9,755 bases of DNA from Clostridiales bacterium (GTDB lineage: Bacteria > Bacillota > Clostridia > Oscillospirales > Oscillospiraceae): the NCBI GenBank assembly GCA_019418525.1, contig DYBS01000071.1, positions 1 to 9,755 on the forward strand, in the 5' to 3' direction. Shown here piece by piece: positions 6,155 to 9,755 of this stretch. The notes below the pieces were generated by a model. The model ran no database searches, was not told where the DNA came from, and saw only the letters and a program-made list of their open reading frames with translations. The number at the start of each line of letters is the position of its first letter. Position 1 is the first letter of the stretch. The position numbers and the translations under genes are program-made.

Positions 6155-7440
6155 TTCCGGTGGCCTCCTTCCTGAGCGCAGACGGGACAGAAGTCCTTGT
6201 CGATGTGGTGGAGATACACGTCGCGGAAGTTCTGGATGCCGGACAGCACCGGCACAGCGGTGGAGTGGCCCAGGCCGCACAGGGAGGTAGTGCGCAGGGT
6301 CCAGGCCAGGGACTCGATGCTCTCCAGGTCCCGGATGGTGCCGTGGCCTTCACTGATGCGCCGCACCAGATTATAGAGCTGGGTGCCGCCCTCCCGGCAG
6401 GGGGTACACTTGCCGCAGGACTCGTCCCGGAAGAAGTCCAGATTGTTCAGGACGATATCCACCACGCAGTTGGAGTCGTCGATGACCAGAATCGTACCAC
6501 AGCCCAGGCGGCCGCCGGAGGCGGACACCGTGTCGATGTCCAGGGCCATGTCGATCTGGCTGGCGTTGATGATGGCGCCGGAGGTACCGCCGGTCTGGAC
6601 GGCCAGCAGCTCCCGCCCGTTGGGGATGCCGCCGCACACGTCGTAGATGAGGTCCTTCAGGTTGACGCCCATGGGGAACTCGAAGATGCCCCGGCGGTTC
6701 ACATTGCCACAGATGGTGAAGAGCTTGGTGCCGGGGCTGTTCTCGGTGCCGATGCTCCGGTACCAGTCCGCCCCGTTTTTCAGGATGGGGGGGAGATTTG
6801 CCAGGGTCTCCACGTTGTTGAGCATGGTGGGCTTGCCGAAGAGGCCCTTCAGGCTGGGGAAGGGCGGGCGGAAACGGGGCTCGCCCCGCTTGCCCTCGAT
6901 GGACTCAAAGAGCGCGGTCTCCTCGCCGCAGACGTAGGCGCCCGCGCCGGAGCGGAATTTGATCTCAAAGTCGAAGCCGGAGCCCAGAATGTCTTTGCCG
7001 ATGTAGCCCAGCTTCTTGGAGCTGAGGAGGGCCTTCTCCAGGGTGGGCATCAGGTAGGAGTACTCAGCCCGCAGGTAGATGAAGCCCACATGGGCGTCCA
7101 CCGCCCGGGCGGCGATGGCCATGCCCTCGAAGATGGCGCATGGGTCGCTGGAGAGGAGGATGCGGTCCTTGTTGGTGCCCGGCTCACCCTCGTCGGCGTT
7201 ACAGACGATGTAGCGCACCGGGTCATCGGCGTGGTAGGTGAACTCCATCTTGCGGAAGGTGGGGAAGCCCGCGCCGCCCCGGCCCCGCAGTCCGGCCTTT
7301 TTTACCACTTCAATGATCTCCTCGGGGGACATGGCCAGGGCCTTGCGCAGGCCCTCGTAGCCGCCGGCGTCCACATAGTCCTGGGCCTCGGTGGCCCGGA
7401 TCTTGCCCCGGTTCTTTAACAGCACATGCAGCTCTTCCAT
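6151..7440 (-). CDS. hydB: NuoF-like NAD(H)/FMN subunit of trimeric hydrogenase, short form
   Basis: This 429-residue flavoprotein should bind FMN and NAD(H) and pass electrons to HydA. Visible motifs are the NAD/FMN-binding GLRGRGGAGFPTFRKME (50-66), NADEGEPGTNKDR (81-93), the FMN segment GAYVCGEETAL (167-177) and the [4Fe-4S] ligands ESCGKCTPC (C342, C345, C348) with C388 in SLCGLG. Bifurcating HydB proteins are usually about 600 residues, with an N-terminal thioredoxin-like [2Fe-2S] domain and a C-terminal two-[4Fe-4S] ferredoxin domain. Both are absent here, so the protein is closer in length to E. coli NuoF. It stops at DKDFCPVCAQEGGHRK, where the ferredoxin tail would normally begin. 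The stop overlaps the hydA start by 4 nt, so this is not a frameshifted gene. The ATG shares one base with the hydC stop (TAATG), with GGGAGG about 10 nt upstream. A complex I NuoF is ruled out by the neighbours. Confidence 0.96.
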   Translation of the reverse strand: MEELHVLLKNRGKIRATEAQDYVDAGGYEGLRKALAMSPEEIIEVVKKAGLRGRGGAGFPTFRKMEFTYHADDPVRYIVCNADEGEPGTNKDRILLSSDPCAIFEGMAIAARAVDAHVGFIYLRAEYSYLMPTLEKALLSSKKLGYIGKDILGSGFDFEIKFRSGAGAYVCGEETALFESIEGKRGEPRFRPPFPSLKGLFGKPTMLNNVETLANLPPILKNGADWYRSIGTENSPGTKLFTICGNVNRRGIFEFPMGVNLKDLIYDVCGGIPNGRELLAVQTGGTSGAIINASQIDMALDIDTVSASGGRLGCGTILVIDDSNCVVDIVLNNLDFFRDESCGKCTPCREGGTQLYNLVRRISEGHGTIRDLESIESLAWTLRTTSLCGLGHSTAVPVLSGIQNFRDVYLHHIDKDFCPVCAQEGGHRK

Positions 7441-7943
7441 TACTCCACATCCTCCCGAATATAGCGTTTGATGAGCTCACGGGCGCTCTCGGTGTTCAGG
7501 TTGCCATAGGCGCGGTCGTTGATCATCACGGCGGGGGAGCTGTCGCACAGGCCCAGGCAGGGACAGTACTCCAGGGTGAAGCGCCCGTCGGGGGTAGTCT
7601 CTCCCATGCGGATGCCCAGCTGGTCCTCGATGGCCAGCACCACTTCCCGGGCGCCCCGGACATGGCAGGGGGCGCTCTTGCACATGCGCACGATGTACTT
7701 GCCCCGGGGCTTCACCGAAAGCATGGCGTAAAAGGTGACGAAGCTGTACACCTGAGTCAGGGTAATATTCATCTCCCGGGCGATGACCTGGGCCACCTCC
7801 TCGGAAAAGGCGGGGACGATCTTCTGGACCCGGGTGATGACTTTCATCAGCATCTCCGGCCGGTCCCGGTAGGGGGCGGCGATCTCCGCCACCTCTACCA
7901 GCAGGGAGGCCGGGGTCTTGTAACTGTACCGCGCTTGCTCCAT
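7440..7943 (-). CDS. hydC: NuoE-like [2Fe-2S] subunit of trimeric hydrogenase
   Basis: This 167-residue thioredoxin-fold ferredoxin relays electrons near the flavin site of HydB. Its N-terminal helical part (to about residue 75) resembles NuoE (EEVAQVIAREMNITLTQVYS). The [2Fe-2S] ligands are C88 and C93 in CKSAPCHVRG, then C129 and C133 in CPCLGLCDSSP: the C-x4-C and C-x3-C spacing of NuoE/HydC/HndA. The length matches stand-alone NuoE. Two ATGs compete for the start: one at 7949 abuts AGGAGG with no spacing, while the one at 7943 has the ideal 6-nt spacing and is chosen (adding MN if wrong). It is the first gene of the hydCBA operon, read from the promoter at 8016-8043 through a leader of about 65 nt. 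Confidence 0.96.
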   Translation of the reverse strand: MEQARYSYKTPASLLVEVAEIAAPYRDRPEMLMKVITRVQKIVPAFSEEVAQVIAREMNITLTQVYSFVTFYAMLSVKPRGKYIVRMCKSAPCHVRGAREVVLAIEDQLGIRMGETTPDGRFTLEYCPCLGLCDSSPAVMINDRAYGNLNTESARELIKRYIREDVE

Positions 7944-7949
7944 GTTCAT

Positions 7950-7955
7950 CCTCCT
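7950..7955 (-). promoter_or_regulatory. Ribosome binding site deciding the hydC start
   Basis: A perfect AGGAGG on the minus strand touches the first possible ATG (7949) and lies 6 nt before the second (7943). This favours the second as the true start. A small hairpin (stem CCCCG, 7964-7968 with 7974-7978) lies just upstream in the leader and might tune access to this site. Confidence 0.75.
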
Positions 7956-7983
7956 CGCGCATTCCCCGAAATCCGGGGATGCA

Positions 7984-8002
7984 AAACTGAACGGTTTAGT
8001 TT
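7984..8002. promoter_or_regulatory. Near-palindromic operator candidate in the hyd leader
   Basis: AAACTGAACGGTTTAGTTT has 9-nt arms around one central base, and 8 of 9 positions are complementary. On the hyd transcript it covers roughly +7 to +25, just downstream of the -10 box, a classic roadblock position for a dimeric repressor such as a TetR-, MarR- or GntR-type protein. No regulator gene of that kind is in the window, so the binding protein is unknown. Confidence 0.45.
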
Positions 8003-8015
8003 ACTTTCGATATCC

Positions 8016-8043
8016 ATTATAGCAAACTCGTCCCGGATTGCAA
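8016..8043 (-). promoter_or_regulatory. Promoter of the hydCBA operon
   Basis: Read on the minus strand: -35 TTGCAA (8038-8043), a 16-nt spacer and a perfect -10 TATAAT (8016-8021) preceded by TGC, giving an extended -10. The expected start site is near 8008. The region is AT-rich against a GC-rich background, as expected for a main promoter, and the three hydrogenase genes follow without further gaps. Confidence 0.75.
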
Positions 8044-8055
8044 TAAGGTTGACAA
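8038..8055 (-). promoter_or_regulatory. Candidate Rex operator overlapping the hyd -35 box
   Basis: On the minus strand, TTGTCAACCTTATTGCAA matches 10 of the 14 specified bases of the clostridial Rex consensus TTGTTAAnnnnTTAACAA; the first half-site is 6 of 7. Rex is the NADH/NAD+-sensing repressor that controls fermentative and hydrogenase genes in many Firmicutes, and a site over the -35 box would block transcription when NADH is low. The second half-site is weak, so this is a candidate only. Confidence 0.35.
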
Positions 8056-8078
8056 AAGTAGATTTTTTAACATATAAG
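8049..8078 (+). promoter_or_regulatory. Possible plus-strand promoter facing away from hyd
   Basis: A perfect -35 TTGACA (8049-8054) is followed after 18 nt by TATAAG (8073-8078), or after 17 nt by ATATAA. No plus-strand gene follows; transcription would reach the hairpin at 8112-8162 after about 70 nt. It could drive a short RNA, or it may be a chance match in AT-rich DNA. Confidence 0.3.
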
Positions 8079-8093
8079 TTATAAAAATAACAA
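8076..8093 (-). promoter_or_regulatory. Second candidate Rex-like operator upstream of hyd
   Basis: On the minus strand, TTGTTATTTTTATAACTT contains perfect inverted arms GTTAT/ATAAC around 4 nt, the same geometry as Rex GTTAAnnnnTTAAC. It matches 10 of 14 specified bases of TTGTTAAnnnnTTAACAA. It lies about 70-85 nt upstream of the predicted hyd start site and overlaps the -10 of the plus-strand promoter candidate. Confidence 0.35.
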
Positions 8094-8111
8094 TTTTTAT
8101 ACGCTCAGAGT

Positions 8112-8162
8112 CAATGAAAAGGAGAGCCTCCGGCATTGCCGGAGGCTCTCCTTTTCTCATTG
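8112..8162 (-). terminator. Very long bidirectional hairpin terminator
   Basis: A 14-bp perfect GC-rich stem (8121-8134 with 8138-8151, loop ATT) is extended by AAAA/TTTT (8117-8120 with 8152-8155). Past a 2-nt bulge it continues with CAATG/CATTG (8112-8116 with 8158-8162), for 23 pairs in all. T-runs follow in both directions. It lies about 90 bp past the stop of the unknown gene at 8250-8903 and insulates that gene from the hydrogenase promoter. Confidence 0.85.
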
Positions 8163-8182
8163 GCGATTTGGTTATGATCGTT

Positions 8183-8197
8183 TGTGTCTACGACACA
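8183..8197. repeat. Short perfect inverted repeat past the unknown gene
   Basis: TGTGTC (8183-8188) and GACACA (8192-8197) are perfect 6-nt arms around TAC. A second small one, TCCAC/GTGGA around GCCAA (8207-8221), lies beside it. Both fall in the 3' untranslated stretch of the gene ending at 8250. Neither has a T-run, so they are not terminators by themselves. Confidence 0.35.
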
Positions 8198-8249
8198 GGG
8201 ATTTTATCCACGCCAAGTGGACTATTTCCCCAGCGTCAGAGCCGGCGCG

Positions 8250-8903
8250 CTAACGGGAGGAAGTGTGCGCGATCCCGTTGAGCACCTGATAGACCCGATC
8301 GAAGAGCTGGGCCTTGTAGGAGGGACACCACTGGTTCTGTTCCGAATCAAAGACCTTCCAGCTCTTCTCCGTCCGGGCCCACCAGAGCACATTCACCGTC
8401 TTGGCACCATCCCGGAACGTGGGGACAAGCCCCCACACCGGCAAGTCCGCGCTGTTGAGCAGCTTGGGCTCCAGATCCGCGGCGGTCAATTTGGTCAGCT
8501 TGAATTGATAGCCGGAGTGGCCCAGCTGGCCGAGGTCGTCGGTGGAAATCAGGCCCAGCTCACACAGGTCATCCAGAAAGCGGTCATACTCCATCTGGCT
8601 CATGTGGGTGGGGTCATATTTGGAGGCCAGGGTTTTCCAGTCATCCTGGGTCAGCACCTGGTTCGGGTCGGGCAGGGATGCCCCATCCGCCGGGGACGGG
8701 CCGGGGTTCCGCTCCCAGTAGTCGGCAAACCAGGCATTCATCGCCTCCCGGTCCTCCTCATCGGCGGGCACTATGATATCGCCCGTCTTTCCGGCCATCG
8801 CCTCTCTCCAGCTCACCACCGAAAGATCATCGGTCGGGGCCTCCGCAGTCCGGGTATTGGACGGATATGCGCTGGAAGTCTGCGTTGAAATTGCTCCAAT
8901 CAT
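8250..8903 (-). CDS. Protein of unknown function, 217 residues
   Basis: I do not recognise this protein. It is acidic and hydrophilic, with no signal peptide or membrane helix, and has about ten tryptophans and only two cysteines. The first 30 residues (MIGAISTQTSSAYPSNTRTAEAPTDD) are Ser/Thr-rich and probably disordered. A middle part (about 84-130) includes a segment of the form LTQDDWKTLASKYDPTHMSQ followed by EYDRFLDDLCELGLIS. From memory this recalls a recurring module in clostridial hypothetical proteins, but I cannot verify that. The C-terminal part has VNVLWWARTEKSWKVFDSEQ. The ATG at 8903 is chosen because GAGGG lies 7 nt upstream; an ATG at 8933 has no suitably spaced ribosome site. 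The gene lies about 95 bp after the isomerase-like gene on the same strand and ends at a strong terminator. It may be cotranscribed with that gene, or use its own promoter, which I could not identify. Confidence 0.85.
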   Translation of the reverse strand: MIGAISTQTSSAYPSNTRTAEAPTDDLSVVSWREAMAGKTGDIIVPADEEDREAMNAWFADYWERNPGPSPADGASLPDPNQVLTQDDWKTLASKYDPTHMSQMEYDRFLDDLCELGLISTDDLGQLGHSGYQFKLTKLTAADLEPKLLNSADLPVWGLVPTFRDGAKTVNVLWWARTEKSWKVFDSEQNQWCPSYKAQLFDRVYQVLNGIAHTSSR

Positions 8904-8998
8904 ATCAATTCCCTCACTTTGACTTGGTTCCATCCGGGATAGATCGAGCTCCCTCTCAACTTTTTCTTCGACACAAATGGTCCAAAATATAAGGAGGT

Positions 8999-9755
8999 TT
9001 ATACCTCAAAATAGCGCTTCAGGTCCACCGGGGAGAAGATGCCCTTCTCGGTGACCACTCCGTCGCAGAGCTTGGGGGGCGTCACGTCAAAGGCGGGGTA
9101 ATACCCCTTCACCCCGGGAAGGGTGGTGCGGGTGCCCAGGGCGTCCATGACCAGCTCCGGGTCCCGCTCCTCGATGACCACCGAGGAGAGGTCCGGGTGG
9201 CTGGGGTTGGGAGAGCCGGTGACCAGATAGGGGATGCCCCAGTAGCTGGCCGCCAGGGCGATCTGGAAGGTGCCCACCTTGTTGATGATGTGGCCGTCCA
9301 GGGTGATGACGTCGGCGGCGGAGGTGAATAGGTCCACCCCCTTCTTCTCCATCACATAGCCGGGCATGTTGTCGGTGATGACCGTCACGTCGAAGCCCAT
9401 ATCCCGGGCCACGCTGGCGGTGAGCCGGGCGCCCTGGAAGTAGGGACGGGTCTCGGGGCAGATGAGCTTCACGTCGCTCCCCCGCTGCCGTAGCTCCCGC
9501 AGAAGGGTGCCCACCACCGTCTCGGCGAAGCACTGGGTCATGATGGTGCCGTTGCGGGGGATCTGGTCGGCCAGATACCGGGCCACAGCGGTGTAGCGGA
9601 GGTAGTTCTCATTGATCTGGGCCAGGGCGTTGCGCTGGAGGGCCTCCACCAGGGCCAGGCCGGTCTTGCCCTCCGCCAGGGCCTTCCGGGCCACGTTCAG
9701 CGCCCGCTCGGTAATTCTCCCCATCTTGGCGGCGGTGGTGGGCCGGGCGTGGGAG
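8999..9755 (-). CDS. MtnA/eIF2B-alpha-family sugar-phosphate isomerase-like protein, N-terminus outside window
   Basis: About 250 C-terminal residues are visible; family members run to roughly 320-370, so about 100 are missing. The segment starts with SHARPTTAAKMGR, matching the ARPTAVNL region of methylthioribose-1-phosphate isomerase (MtnA). Then come TQCFAE, holding the conserved catalytic cysteine (codon 9530-9532), ETRPYFQGARLTA, ITDNMPGYVM, INKVGT and PAFDVTPPKLCDGVVTEKG, all in MtnA order. Known family reactions are aldose-to-ketose isomerisation of methylthioribose-1-phosphate, 5-deoxyribose-1-phosphate or ribose-1,5-bisphosphate. Where MtnA usually reads NGDxANK, with the acid I take to be catalytic, this protein reads DGHIINK (around 9280-9300). 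That is closer to non-catalytic eIF2B-alpha, or the Asp has shifted by two positions. The substrate is therefore uncertain. The stop codon is TAA at 8999-9001, and no clear terminator lies before the next gene. Confidence 0.85.
   Translation of the reverse strand, partial: SHARPTTAAKMGRITERALNVARKALAEGKTGLALVEALQRNALAQINENYLRYTAVARYLADQIPRNGTIMTQCFAETVVGTLLRELRQRGSDVKLICPETRPYFQGARLTASVARDMGFDVTVITDNMPGYVMEKKGVDLFTSAADVITLDGHIINKVGTFQIALAASYWGIPYLVTGSPNPSHPDLSSVVIEERDPELVMDALGTRTTLPGVKGYYPAFDVTPPKLCDGVVTEKGIFSPVDLKRYFEV

Noticed and set aside
6155..6280. N-terminal extension of hydA by 42 codons
   Set aside because: The extension overlaps the 3' end of hydB in another frame. AGGAGG lies 9 nt before the ATG at 6154, and the ferredoxin-like domain begins there.
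8994..9007. GAGGT/ACCTC inverted repeat across the stop codon of the isomerase-like gene
   Set aside because: Only 5 pairs and no convincing T-run; too weak to call a terminator.

Overview
The window looks like chromosomal DNA of a GC-rich, strictly anaerobic Firmicute, most likely an Oscillospiraceae-type gut clostridium (Flavonifractor/Oscillibacter-like). That placement is inference. It rests on strong AGGAGG-type ribosome sites, a trimeric NAD-linked [FeFe]-hydrogenase, a YwaF-like membrane protein, and a two-component system next to an ABC transporter with a secreted partner. No phage, transposon, CRISPR, tRNA or rRNA sequence was seen. Nearly all genes lie on the minus strand and are described here in their reading direction, from high to low coordinates.

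9755-8904: the C-terminal two thirds of an MtnA/eIF2B-alpha-family sugar-phosphate isomerase-like protein, cut by the window edge. 8903-8250: a protein of unknown function, followed by a very long hairpin terminator (8112-8162). 8100-7950: an AT-rich control region with a strong extended -10 promoter (8016-8043), two Rex-like candidate operators and a 19-bp near-palindrome just downstream of the start site. 7943-4433: a tightly overlapping operon, hydC (NuoE-like), hydB (NuoF-like), hydA (CpI-like [FeFe]-hydrogenase). Together these should form a soluble complex that exchanges electrons between NAD(H) and protons/H2. The HydB subunit is unusually short and lacks both extra iron-sulfur domains found in classical electron-bifurcating HydB proteins. 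This makes a ferredoxin-independent, NADH-linked mode worth considering.

3621-4313 (+): a polytopic membrane protein of the YwaF/TIGR02206 type, facing the hydrogenase operon tail-to-tail, with a 16-bp terminator hairpin between them. Upstream it diverges from a regulator gene. The divergent region 3440-3620 holds a good minus-strand promoter, an inverted repeat flanking its -35 box, and three hexamers at 11-nt spacing of the kind OmpR-family regulators bind.

3439-1: an OmpR-family response regulator and its sensor kinase (11-nt overlap), a strong hairpin, then a MacB/LolD-type ABC ATPase and the start of a secreted or surface protein (again an 11-nt overlap), which runs off the window. The likely logic is that the kinase senses an envelope or extracellular signal and the regulator controls the neighbouring export machinery, whose permease would lie beyond position 1. 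No hydrogenase maturation genes (hydE, hydF, hydG) are present.
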